Part shown: one piece after another, positions 11,389 through 22,584 of the stretch
How positions within the stretch are numbered: the stretch's first letter is position 1
Layout of the letters: each line of letters opens with the position of its first letter
Assembly: GCA_030549205.1 (NCBI GenBank)
Contig: JAUKTV010000012.1
Coordinates: forward strand, 992,001 to 1,056,000
Reading direction: 5' to 3'
DNA: 64,000 nucleotides
From: Apiosordaria backusii
Taxonomy: Eukaryota; Ascomycota; Sordariomycetes; Sordariales; Lasiosphaeriaceae
Translations under genes and position numbers: made by a program
The notes under the pieces: generated by a model
What the model saw: the letters and a program-made list of their open reading frames with translations, nothing else
What the model was told of the DNA's origin: nothing
Database searches by the model: none

Positions 11389-13021
11389 TTAAAGGCCAGC
11401 GTCGACTCTCCAGCCCTCAACGGGGAGGGGAAAGGTGGAAGACCACTCAGCAATCTCCTTCTTGAGCTCGTTGATGCGGGAAACCTCGCCGGAGGCAACC
11501 TTGGCCTTGAAGTCCTTGAGCTTGTTGGCCTCCTTGGGGAGACCAGCCTGGACCTCCTTGCAGAGCTTAATGCTCTCATCAATGTACTTGGCGACGCGCT
11601 CGAAGTCGGCCTCACCGAAGCCACGCGAGGTCATAGCGGGGGTACCAATACGGAGACCACCAGGGGTAAGAGCGCTCTTGTCGCCGGGGACAGCGTTCTT
11701 GTTGCAGGTGATGTTGATCTGCTCGAGGAGAGCCTCAACACGGGCACCGTCAAGAGCGAAGGGGCGGAGGTCGAGGAGAACCATGTGGGAATCGGTGCCG
11801 TCGGAGACGAGCTTGTGGCCCTGCTCCTTGAAGACTTTCTCGAGGGTCTTGGCGTTGGCAACAACCTTCTCCTGATAAGCCTTGAACTCGGGGGAAGCGG
11901 CCTGCTTGAGGGCAACGGCAAGAGCGGTGATGGTGTGGTTGTGGGGACCACCCTGGTGACCAGGGAAGACGGAGAAGTTGATCTTGTCCTCGAGGTCGTA
12001 GAGGGTCTCCTTGCCAGACTTGGCATCAACGGAGCGGACGCCCTTGCGGAAGAAGATCATGGCACCACGGGGGCCACGGAGGGACTTGTGAGTGGTGGTG
12101 GTAACGACATCGGCGTACTCGAAAGGAGTGGGGATGACGCCAGAGGCAACGAGACCAGAGATGTGGGCAATGTCGACAACGAGGTAGGCGCCAACGGAGT
12201 CGGCGATCTTGCGCATGCGCTCATAGTCGATGAGGCGGCAGTAGGCAGAAGTACCGGCAACAAGGATCTTGGGGCGGAAGAGCTGAGCGTTCTTCTCGAG
12301 CTGGTCGTAGTCAATGATGCCAGTGTCAAGGTTGACACGGTAAGGCATGGTCTCGAAGTAGGTGGAGACAGCAGAGATCCTGGGGAGGCCCATGTCAACA
12401 ATCTGCGGGGTAAGGAAAGTCCGGGGAAAGCTGTAATTGCTTACTTGCGCTGGGGGGTCTGGTAACCGTGGCTCAGATGGCCACCGTGGGGGAGGTCGAG
12501 ACCCATGAGTCTGCCGTGAGGAGGCATGATGGCCTGATAGACCTGGAGATTGGCAGGGCTGCCGCTCAGGCACTGAACGTTGACACCCCACTTCGCAGGG
12601 TCGAGGTGGAAGGCCTCGAGGGCACGCTTCTGGCAGAGAAGCTCGATCTCATCGATGTGCTGGTTGCCACCATAGTAACGGGCGCCGGGGAGACCCTCAG
12701 AGTACTTGTTGGACATGGGAGAGCCGAGGGCATCGAAAACGGCGCGGGAAGTAACGTTCTCGGAGGCGATGAGGATGATGGACTCGCGCTGACGCTGGAC
12801 CTCGTGCTTCTATAGGAGGGGTTAATTCTGCTGTCTTGACATCTCGAGGCCATTCCGGTGGAAGCATACCATGATCTCAGCGACCTCGGGGTCAGAGTCC
12901 ACGAGGGACTTCTCGAGGAGCTAGAAGCGGTGAGTCAGAAAACTGCGAATCCTTTGAAAGTATCGTGAGTACGAACCTGCTTGTGCTCCTCGGAGAGGGA
13001 GTATGTGCTGGTGGGAGCCAT
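11389..13021 (-). CDS. Serine hydroxymethyltransferase, cytosolic type
   Basis: Pyridoxal-phosphate enzyme that interconverts serine plus tetrahydrofolate with glycine plus methylene-tetrahydrofolate, feeding one-carbon metabolism. Exons 13021-12977, 12920-12870, 12809-12445 and 12379-11389, for 483 residues. The third intron must end at the CCAG before GATCTCTG; this restores the conserved PQRKISAVSTYFETMPYR. Family marks are SEGLPGARYYGGNQHID, the PLP lysine in TTTHKSLRGPRG (about residue 250), and FPGHQGGPHNH. The N-terminus (MAPTSTYSLSEEHKQ) has no mitochondrial presequence, so I call the cytosolic isozyme. Wobble positions are almost all C or G on the coding strand throughout, as expected of a highly expressed gene, without the C-to-G block switch of its neighbours. 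Confidence 0.95.
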
Positions 13022-14704
13022 TGTGTCTGTGTGGAAGGGGGGTGACTTGGCGAATGGGAGGAATTGGGTTTGATGATGAGGAGAAAAGAAGAGAAAAAAG
13101 TTTGGGAGAGGGATTGAGGATTCACAGGGTCTTTGTCTTTCTTTGGCGGGGGGGGGGGGCGTCAGGAGGGGAGATCGGAGGGAGGAAGGAAAAATTTGGG
13201 AACCCCCCACTTCTTGACTGAGCATCAGTTGCGGAGCTTTGCAGCGGTAAAGGAGGGGCAATAGGGCGGGTAGAGGGGCTTGGAGGGGCTTCGGCTGGGA
13301 CCTGCAACACCAGCCAGAGTCATGCCAAGCTCACCATGCAGCTATCGAAGTTGACAATGACCGAATCGGTCATATTCGGACACTTTTCCACAGCGATCTC
13401 GGTCCTGCATTCCCCTGCCATTGCGATTGGGAAGGCGGAAGCTATCTTGGGTGGCTTGGCCATCTCTTTGGTGCATCTTTCTACGGGACTAGTATAATGT
13501 AGAGAACAACACTAGTATGAATAAACTGTATGATGGAACTATGTAGGTAATCGCACACAGCAGATTGGATGTTAATCTGATGTGGTATTGCAATATGCGG
13601 TCAATCAGATCTACATACATACGCAGCTCACCACACACCACACGCCCGGCCGTCCCGACGTCGTTTGCTGGAATGAATGGTGTGAGTCTGGCCCGGGATC
13701 GGGACCGGAAAATCGGATCAAGGTGGTGTTGCGTGCCGATATCTCGAACCGAACAGCTGGGAGTCATTGGCTGTCTGCCGTCATCTTGCCATAACCCATC
13801 AGTAATTTCAGAAAGGCGCAGTTGAAGCTTTTAAATAAAGAACTGCAACTTCTTCTTGCTCCTTCGATGCCTTTTTCTCAAAGTTAGTTCTACACCGGAA
13901 ATCCTGCTTTTCAAACTCTCCGAGCTGACACGGAACGCCAATCGGTCGCGAGACTAGGGTACCATCAAGGTTCTTACCGCCTCACGACGCGCTGCAGCTA
14001 GGTACCGTACAACGGCGAATGCCAAGGCACCTGCTGATGGCCTCAATATCCGTCCATGGAATGATGTGCACTTGGGGAGCCTGTTTAACAGGTCACGGGA
14101 TCGACTATTAGGTGAGGCGAACGTTCTGCACAGATGGGCTGTATGGTAATGGAATCCCTGGAAGCGAGTCACAGTTGGATGAAACGGTCAGCCAAGGCTC
14201 TCAAACGACTTTTGTGACCAATGCTACCAATGCTACCAATCGTTGCCATGGTTTCCGTACAATACCACTGTAATTACGATACATGTGGTGCATGAGCGCT
14301 GCTTCCCCGCGCCAAGACGTCATGAGGCAGGGGAGACCACACGCAAGCGGAGGTATCGCGATACCCGATACGGTTACCTTGTACCTCACTGGTCGGTCCG
14401 TCGTCAGCAGCGCCACTCTGAGCTCTGTGTGCCGCCTGCCGCCTGCCGCCTGCCACAACAAGCCAAGGCTGCGTGGCCAGCCAAGCAGCACCCAGCACGG
14501 GCAGCACCTTCGTCACCGTTGACCTCTGCCCATCCATCTCCAACTGGCGTGCTCCGATTCTTCCTCCCTTCCCATTTAACCACAGTCTTTGGCTGCATCC
14601 ATTTCCATCAACGCCATCACCCACCACACGCCCGCCGACCGAACCGACACTCCCTTATCACCGTCTCTCTTTTCCCGCATCCGCTTAATCTCGAGCTGCC
14701 CAAC
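13022..14704. other. Divergent promoter region, SHMT / PEP4
   Basis: About 1.7 kb between two divergent, probably highly expressed genes. It contains a G run (13148-13159), a triple CCAAT array (separate entry) and a 7-base tandem repeat, GCCGCCT about three times near 14430-14453. No gene supported. Confidence 0.5.
14218..14240 (+). promoter_or_regulatory. Triple CCAAT box array
   Basis: Three perfect CCAAT pentamers start at 14218, 14227 and 14236, each separated by GCTA, so they repeat every 9 bases. CCAAT is the binding core of the fungal HAP/CBC complex. The array lies about 465 bases upstream of the Pep4 ATG and 1.2 kb from the SHMT ATG. Function is inferred from the motif only. Confidence 0.45.
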
Positions 14705-16041
14705 ATGAAGGGCGCTCTTCTTACCGCAGCTGTGCTGCTCGGAGCCGCTCAGGCCGGCGGTACTCACAAGCTCAAGCTCAAGAAGGTTCCTCTTGCTGAG
14801 CAGCTGGTATGTTTTTTTTTTGGAGATCACCATATCCCCAGGTATCCGCAATGGTTTGCTAACCTGGAATGTATGACGCGCGCAGGAGGCTGTCCCTCTT
14901 GAGACCCAGATGAAGCATCTCGGCCAGAAGTACATGGGCATCCGACCCCAGCAGAGCCACGCCAACGCCGTCTTCCAGGGCTCGCTCGCCGACACCAAAG
15001 GCATCCATCCCGTTCCCATCTCGAACTTTATGAACGCTCAGTGTACGTGCATTAATCCTCTGATGGTCGGCGTGATGAGACAAGAACCAAGCTAACATGG
15101 GAAATAGACTTCTCCGAGATTACTATCGGTACTCCTCCCCAGTCTTTCAAGGTGGTTTTGGACACTGGAAGCTCTAATCTTTGGGTGCCTTCGGTGGAAT
15201 GCGGGTCTATTGCCTGCTACCTGCACGCCAAGTACGACTCCTCCGCGTCCTCGACCTTCAAGGCCAATGGGTCTTCCTTTGAAATTAGATACGGATCCGG
15301 GTCACTCAGCGGTTTTGTGTCGCAAGACACCGTGACTATTGGTGACATCAAGATCAAGGAGCAGGATTTCGCCGAGGCCACCAGTGAGCCTGGTCTGGCT
15401 TTCGCCTTTGGTCGTTTCGACGGTATCCTGGGTCTTGGTTATGACAGAATCTCGGTCAACGGGATTGTGCCCCTTTCTACAAGATGATTGAGCAGAAGCT
15501 CATTGATGAGCCCGTCTTTGCCTTCAAGCTTGCGGATACCGAGGGCGAGTCCGAGGTTGTCTTTGGCGGTGTGGACAAGGATGCGTACAAGGGCAAGATC
15601 ATCACCATTCCCCTCAGACGCAAGGCTTACTGGGAGGTGGACTTTGATGCCATCTCCTACGGCGACGACACTGCCGATCTCGAAAACACTGGTATCATCC
15701 TTGACACCGGTACTTCGCTCATCGCCCTGCCCAGCCAGCTTGCGGAGATGTTGAACGCTCAGATTGGTGCCAAGAAGGGCTACACCGGTCAGTACACGGT
15801 TGACTGCGCCAAGCGTGACTCGATGAAGGATGTTACCTTCAACCTCGCTGGTTACAACTTCACCCTCGGCCCCTACGACTACATCCTGGAGGCTGGCAGC
15901 AGCTGCATCTCATCCTTCTTCCCCATGGACATGCCTGAGCCGGTTGGACCTCTCGCTATTCTGGGAGACTCGTTCCTGCGCAGATACTACTCGATCTACG
16001 ATCTTGGTGCCAACACTGTTGGTCTTGCCGAGGCCAAGTAG
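14705..16041 (+). CDS. pep4: Vacuolar aspartic protease (saccharopepsin/proteinase A), frameshifted
   Basis: Pepsin-family endopeptidase of the vacuole that activates other vacuolar hydrolases. Exons 14705-14806, 14886-15042 and 15108-16041. A signal peptide (MKGALLTAAVLLGAAQAGG) and a basic propeptide (HKLKLKKVPL) precede the mature enzyme. Both catalytic aspartates are present: VLDTGSSNLWVPS near residue 104 and ILDTGTSLIALPS near residue 284. N-glycosylation sites NGSS and NFT are visible. The frame breaks at 15470-15473, where CCCC follows ATTGTG. A fifth C gives the conserved IVPPFYKM and an intact protein of about 397 residues ending GANTVGLAEAK, the usual length. Since the rest is perfect, I read this as an error in the sequence rather than a dead gene. 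Confidence 0.94.
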
Positions 16042-16986
16042 TGGAAGCCTGGGAAGTCCATTGCAATTGATGAGTGGAAGAAGAGGAAGGGCTCGAAGGG
16101 CTCGAAGGATTCGAGGCCGTGATGCCAGGGAGATTATGGGAGTTGGGTTTCCTTTTCGTGGTTGCGTCTTGGTTTGATCAGTTTGTGTTTTTGTTGTTTT
16201 AATCGTTTCCGGAGTTGGCACGTCATCATCAGTAATGCGGCGGAAACTGTACCTTACATGTCCAAAGCCACAAGTTGCACAAGTTTCCTTTTTGTAAAGT
16301 AATCATGGGATAGCAATCCAGTAAACATATTACTGTATTTTTATTTTACTGCTCAGAAGTATACTGTATGTGTATGCTGTGCTCCTTGGACTTGCATGAT
16401 ACCAGGGTGAGTAAATGCAATGCCAGTGACGGATCGCTGCGACAGATGCAGCCAAATGCGATGTGCAGCGCTGGGCTGCAGGGGCTGTGAGGGCGGTCAC
16501 GTGAGAACCTGAGGTAAAAGTGACCCACACGTTGGTCGAAACAGGACTAGCGCGGATAAGCCTCGCGCTGGCTTTTCGTAACCAACTCCTGGGTGAACGA
16601 CGGCCCTCCGCCATCACTCCTCAGCACTCGCAGCCTGCAACAGAGAAAATAGCCATCGGATGCCGTGTGCCGCCCAAAGTCTGACTTTAAATTCCCCTGG
16701 CACCAGTTTCCTCATCCCGTGCACCCGTTTTGGATGAATTTGGCTTGTTGAGCGCGCCGGTTGTGCAGACGACCAAACTTTTTGGAGTTTTGCCAGTCTA
16801 GGGACAGGACGGTACCGCAGCAGCCGCAGCAGTATCCTCCCTTTTTCGCGAAGCCAGCGATACAGAACACGCGAATCGCGCGACAAACCCACGCAGCTAA
16901 AAATTCACCCACCTTGGACACGGCCAACCATCCCACCTCCCGGGGTCCATCACCACCTCGACGGGCCTACGCATTCCCCGCCAACC
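16042..16986. other. Intergenic region
   Basis: Holds the 3' flank of PEP4 (about 16042-16350) and the promoter and leader of the next gene. Short open frames on both strands lack any motif. Nothing else recognised. Confidence 0.45.
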
Positions 16987-19900
16987 ATGGCTTCGCCCGA
17001 CGTCGCGGCGCCGAATGTCAACGGCGTCGCAGCTTCGTCGCGTGCAGACTCGCCCGCAGACTCAATTAATTCCTCCACCAAGCGGAAACGCGATGCGAAC
17101 GACGACAGCCAGCCCGGCATCGATCAAGACGACAGCTCCAAGCCCCAAGTGAACGGCCTCCAAAAGTGCCACGATGACCAATCTCTTATCCGCACCTTTT
17201 TTGATGTTTTACAGAGGTATGCGCTCGAATGCTCCATCAATTGCCTTGCCTTGCCTTGCCTTGCCTTGTCCTGGCCATTACCGTTGCTTCGCATCCGCCC
17301 TTGGCTAGACCACTGACCTCATTCCCAACAGCCACGACAACTCTACTCCCGCCATCCTCAAACGCCATCTTCCTATCCCAACCCCCGATGGTGAGCCTTC
17401 TCTCAAGCGGGCAAAGTCCGAGGAAGATGAGCCGACCACCATCACCGACAAGGTGTCACAGGGGGCCTACCGAATTCTCGACGACTTGATGTGCGACCTG
17501 ACCAAAGCGATAGAAGACCAAATCAAGCAACTCAAGATCGAAGGTGGTGCCGCCAAAGAGGACCTCATCACCCAGACAAAAACCTTCAAGAGCACAGCAT
17601 TGGAACTCTACCGGCGAGAGCTCTCATACCCCAAGGTCCCTCTCTCTTTACCACTGCGACCCGGCCAAAGGGAAACTGGATCTGATGGCAGCTTGGTTCT
17701 CTCCACATTTGGTCTCGCCCCAAATTTAAGACCACTCTTCACCAGTCTTCAACATTCCGCTTCATCCGACGGAGTCCTCAAGCCTTTGGGAGAAGGGCAA
17801 TTGCCTGGCGGAGTCACCGCGACCAAGATTTACCCAGACGTATATGCTGCAAGCGACAAGAATGCTCGCTCTCTGACATTGGGAGAGCTATTCCCCTCGC
17901 CAAGAAACCTCCCTCCTCTGCAACCTCCCAAGGCGCCCAAGAACACTACTAAGAGCAATGTTCTTACCTTTTATCACCCCGAACTTACAGAGAAATCAAA
18001 GTACCGATCCGGCACTTATTTTTCCCAGCCGCTCTCGACTGGGCACTGGCTGGACTATAGCAATGCGACGCCGGCCATTCACGCAAAAACCAAGCAGCGT
18101 GAGCGGGCCCAGAGCTTGGCGGGGGTCAAGCCTTCTTCAGTCGAGCTTGAACTGTCGGAAATGGAAGCGCTCTTTCGAGGCGCCTTTTCCAGTTTCGCCC
18201 CGAGCAAAGATGACTCGGCCGCGATTGTCCCTTCGAGCCTTATCAGCCGTATTTGGTGGCAGCGTGTTGGGCGGCGAAATTTTGAGAAAATGAACGAGGA
18301 AGCTTTTGATGAGAAGGAAGAAGAGACTGCTGTGGATCCTGCCTTGGTTACGGAGATTGATGATGATTTGGTTAAGGAGGCCATTGAGAACTGGGACTCA
18401 GTTGTTGATCCTAGTTTGGATGAGGTGCTTGGAAAGAAGTCAGATGAGGAGAAGGAAGTGGAGGACCTCCTTGATGAGGTCACTGACATGATCGAAACAC
18501 TATCATCTTTCCAACGAAACCGCAACCTTACCTTGCCAACAAGTCAAGACCGGTACTCGGCCGACCCGAACAATGGCGATATGCTTCGCAACGGCAACGC
18601 CTCGCAACAACCAAGTGAGGAGGAGATGATGACGTATGAAACGTTGAAGGCACAGCTTGCCATGATCATCCAGAACCTACCCCCGTATGCCGTGGCCCGC
18701 CTCAACTCGGATAAGCTGGAAGAGCTGGCTGTCAGCACCAAGATTGAGGTCCGATCAGATGAGTACAGGGGTGTCATGGAGGAGGATGAGCCAGCACGCC
18801 TTGCGCGACAGGCCGCCCAAGCTGCAGCAAACGCCAACCAGCGCCAAGCACATAGGACCCCGAGCGTTTCTTCGGCCACATATGGGAACCAGTATCCTGG
18901 TCAGTTTCAACCGTCGGCCCGTCCCATCGCGAACGCGCAGCACTTTCCGCAAACACCTGTTCGGCCTCAGGGGCAGAACGTGTTCCCGCGGGCCCCTTCT
19001 ACCGTTCCGATCCCGCAGCCGCATCACCAAGTTCAACCCCGCCAACCACCGCCTACTCAGTACAGACCAGGACCTGGACCGCAAGTGTATGCACCGCAGC
19101 TCGCCAAGGCGCAAGGCCCATATGGTCATTCCAATATTCCTCAGCCCTATGTCAACAGTCCCACGCAACAACGCATGCCACAACCGCCGCCACCTCATTC
19201 TAACTATATGGGGCAACAAGGTACACCCCGCTTTCCCCAACAGGGCTTTCAGCAAAGCTTCCCGCAACAGCATCAACCAATCCACCCTCAGCATCAACAG
19301 CATCAACAGCACCCGCAACATCAACAAGTACCACACCATCAGCCGTTGGCTCAGCACCCGCCCCAACATGCGCAGCATCCCCAACATCCACAGCAGGCGC
19401 CCTTCCCGCCCTACGCCAATGGGGGGCCGATGCCACGGACCATTTCCCCGCAGATTCCACAGCAAAACCCTTATGGACAGTCACCAACCCCACCACAGCA
19501 ACATCAACAAATACCTCACGGACGCCCGCCCTACGGGCCCGGTACCCCGGGTATGCCACCAAATACCATGCAGCAGCGGCCCTATCCAAATTCGCCGAGT
19601 ATGATGCAAGGTGGCAACAGACCGTCTTCCAGTTTAACAGGGTTTGCAACCGTTATGCCCGAGGTGCAGCAACGTCAGGTTATGGAACAGGCTCGTGCCA
19701 GAGCGGATGCAGAGCAGCGAGTGAGTGGACACATGGGCAAGGTCGCTCAGGGGGAAGTTGTAGGTTTAGCTGGGATTGGTCTTGGCGGGCAAATGGACGT
19801 TCACAAGATGGCAGCTGCGAAGATGCAGATGGGCAACAACGGGGCTTCGCCTGGACCAAAGATGGCCATGCATCAACCGAGCCCGACGCCCCCTATCAAC

Positions 19901-20011
19901 GGCACGCAGACCCCGGTTCCGGTGCCGCATGTCCCGAGCCCGATGCAGGGTGTGGTTCCAACCCCGAGTCCCGGACCCCAGGGTCCTTTTGTCAAGCCGC
20001 CTATGCCTTAG
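16987..20011 (+). CDS. Unrecognised large protein, probably nuclear, with Q/P/H-rich C-terminal half
   Basis: About 969 residues from exons 16987-17216 and 17332-20011 (GTATGC donor, CAG acceptor, joining as LQRSHDNSTPAILKRH). I do not recognise a named family. The N-terminus has nuclear-localisation-like clusters (STKRKRDAND, SLKRAKSEED). The ordered part (about residues 80-570) includes a region ending in LISRIWWQRVGRRNF, an acidic segment with EKEVEDLLDEVTDMIETL, and LPPYAVARLNSDKLEEL. The last 400 residues are low complexity, rich in Gln, Pro and His (about 18900-19650), as in many transcription co-regulators. Its intron carries a TTGCC pentamer repeat. A chromatin or transcription role is inference from composition only. 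Confidence 0.8.
17241..17269 (+). repeat. TTGCC pentanucleotide microsatellite inside an intron
   Basis: Five exact TTGCC units followed by TTGTC lie 24 bases after the donor of the 115-base intron of the Q/P-rich protein gene. Removal by splicing leaves the protein unaffected, so length changes here would be tolerated. Confidence 0.8.
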
Positions 20012-21128
20012 ACATATGGCGGCCTTTACGACACAGAAAATATGAGACGTGGGCAAAGCTCAGCTTCTTGAAACTGAGAGAAGCAGTTCGACATGCAGCT
20101 CACAGATGGTATCTGAAAGGTGTATAAGGGGAGAGAGGAGGTTTTAAATGATCTAATGGACGGATGGGAATAGATAGCCGGAACGAAGGAACGGAATGGA
20201 ATGGATTGTGTAATATCATTACTTTTTCTTTTTTTTTTTTTTTTTTCGTGTAGGGAGGGAGGGCAGGAAAGCGACAGGCAGGAAAGGTCAGTTCGGAACA
20301 AAATGGGCTTTCTTGTGTGCTTTATACTTGATTATTTTCTGGTAGCGGACAGGCAGAGGCAGCGGCGTTTGAGAGAAAAGACTTTCGAGTTTTTTTTTTA
20401 GTTTTAAGTACTGGGACTGCCTTGTTTCAAAAGGGAGGGTGGCTTGCTTCATTCAAAGACATTGCATTATTATGTTATTTATATTACTTGAGGCAGTATT
20501 GTGCTAGAGTGTGTAGTGATTTTATTCCCGATCTATGATGGATTGAGTTGGTAGGAGTGACGAGGAATTGCCCAATCAAAGGTCGTCTGAGTTCTAAGAG
20601 TGAGTTGAGATTGTATGGAGTCTAAAAATAACCGACGCATAATTTGGCATTAGTCACCGCATGAAGGAGTCACCCATATCGAGTCGAAAGATTCTCTCAA
20701 TAATGGCGTGCTCCCTGCCAATGTTCGCGCTTGAACGCCTCCAAAATCTCAAACTCCAGTCACAGACCGAGATCACGAAATCGGATATATGCATACTTCT
20801 AGGATGTCCCTTGCTTCAGAACAACCTCACTTCTGTCTCCCTTCAGAAATGGCCATTGACGAATAGTCCCTCAGACTCAATCTTTTAGGAAGTCTTTAAT
20901 TGAACAGTTTTTCAATCACGACACAATAGCAAGAGTTCAACACCCACCGAAGCAAAGAAAATATGCAACTATCCAAACCTTGAACCACCCCAAGCACGCA
21001 ATCAGCCCCCTGTCTTCTCCCGTCTTATCTGTCAATCAAATTCCCCACACTAAACTCAGGTTCCCAGTGTTCTCAGCTTTACCCCAAGGTACACGCGACC
21101 CCACACCCCACTAACAAAGTGTCTCTCT

Positions 21129-21134
21129 TATAAA
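21129..21134 (+). promoter_or_regulatory. TATA box candidate of the mitochondrial carrier gene
   Basis: TATAAA 173 bases upstream of the ATG at 21307, directly before a 10-base inverted repeat. Position is plausible given a pyrimidine-rich leader at about 21229-21300. Confidence 0.4.
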
Positions 21135-21150
21135 CGGCTTACCGACCCGA

Positions 21151-21200
21151 CACCGGCCCTTTTTATCTACGGACCACACGTTGTGATTTTAGGGCCGGTG
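21151..21200. promoter_or_regulatory. Perfect 10-base inverted repeat upstream of the carrier gene
   Basis: CACCGGCCCT (21151-21160) and its exact reverse complement AGGGCCGGTG (21191-21200) flank a 30-base spacer. The element sits about 110-155 bases before the carrier ATG and just after the TATAAA, so it may lie in the core promoter or 5' UTR. The spacer holds a smaller palindrome-like CCACACGTTGTG. It could be a dimeric zinc-cluster site (CGG/CCG halves) or an RNA hairpin; the sequence does not decide. Confidence 0.45.
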
Positions 21201-21306
21201 GGATAACGGTCGTTGCGAGAGCCTCATTCTTTTTCTTTTCCCCTCTCTCTCAATCTCTCCCAACTACTCTCACCTCCCCCAGATCCAACCCCCAAACCAA
21301 GTCACC

Positions 21307-22306
21307 ATGGCAGCCCCAACAACCCCCCACGACCTCGCCCTCCCCGAACCAGCCCCTACCTCCGGTGCTTCTCAGACGTTTAAAGACCTCTTCTCCGGCG
21401 CGGCAGGTGGCATTGCCCAGGTGTTAATCGGTAAGTTCCCCCCCCCCCCCCTTCTTTATACCCCCCTCCCCCCTACTAACCCACCCCTGTAGGCCAACCC
21501 TTCGACATAGTAAAAGTCCGCCTCCAAACCTCCACCGCCTACCCCTCCGCCCTCTCCGCCGCTTCTTCCATCTACCGCCACGAGGGCCCTCTAGCCTTCT
21601 ACAAAGGAACCCTCACCCCCTCTTGGGAATCGGCGCCTGCGTCTCCATCCAATTCGGCGCCTTCCACTCCGCCCGCCGCTACCTAGAATCCATCACCCCC
21701 GGCTTCACCCCGGGTTCCTCCCAGCTCTCTTACAGTCAATACTACGCCGCGGGCGCCTTCGCCGGTGTTGCCAACAGTGTCATTTCCGGCCCAATCGAGC
21801 ACGTCCGTATCCGTCTGCAAACCCAGCCCCATGGGGAGAAGAGACTCTATTCCGGCCCGTTAGATTGTGTAAAAACCCTCACGAGGCAAGGAGGGTTAGG
21901 AGGGGGGTTGTACAGAGGGCAGGCTGTGACGGTTATTAGGGAAGCACAGGCGTATGGATTGTGGTTTTTGGCGTTTGAGTGGCTTATGAACAGCGATGCG
22001 AAGCGCAACAAGATTGAGAGGAAGGAGGTGCCAAGTTGGAAAGTTGCGCTTTATGGAGGGCTGGCGGGGGAGGCGCTGTGGTTGGGGAGTTACCCGTTTG
22101 ATGTGGTCAAGTCGAAAATGCAGACGGATGGGTTTGGTCCCGGGCAGCAAAAATACAAGACCATGAGGGATTGCTTTGCGCAGGTGTGGAGGCAGGAAGG
22201 GGTGAGGGGGTTTTGGAAGGGGTTGGGGCCGACGTTGCTTAGGGCTATGCCTGTGAGCGCGGGGACGTTTGCGGTGGTGGAGATGACGATGAGGGCTATT
22301 AACTGA
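21307..22306 (+). CDS. Mitochondrial carrier, Ymc1/carnitine-carrier-like, frameshifted
   Basis: Solute carrier family 25 protein of the mitochondrial inner membrane. Exons 21307-21430 and 21493-22306. All three repeats carry the carrier signature: QPFDIVKVRLQ, GPIEHVRIRLQ and YPFDVVKSKMQ. The GPIEHVRIRLQ form in repeat 2 is typical of the Ymc1/Crc1 basic-amino-acid and carnitine subgroup; the exact substrate cannot be fixed. The frame breaks at 21616-21620: ACCCCCTCTTGG would need one more C to read TPLLGIGACVS. With it the protein is about 312 residues, the normal carrier length. Codons end mostly in C up to about 21860 and mostly in G or T after about 21890. The ATG has a strong CACCATGG context. 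Confidence 0.9.
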
Positions 22307-22584
22307 GCTTGCTTGCTTGACTGGTTGGGAGTGGAAAGGAATGGGAAAGGGGAAGGGGGAATGCGGGGAGGAAGGCTCCTCAACGGGCTGGGAGATAGAA
22401 GAGGGAGAAAGGAGTTGGGAGTCTTCAACGAGCATATATGGCAAAGCATGTTGGGATATGTATTGCACCAATGGTCGGATGATATCCATTTGATTTTTTA
22501 CTAGACTCTTTTCCTAGCCAAAGAAAGCGAACTTGTTTTATTTTCCTCATGTAAATATTTCAACTGTAACCTCCTCGAAAACGC

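Larger units (their letters stand above)
20012..21306. other. Intergenic region
   Basis: 3' flank of the Q/P-rich gene, with a T-rich tract at about 20220-20247, then roughly 900 bases without a supported gene. The right end is the promoter of the mitochondrial carrier gene, with a TATAAA and a palindromic element (separate entries). Confidence 0.5.
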
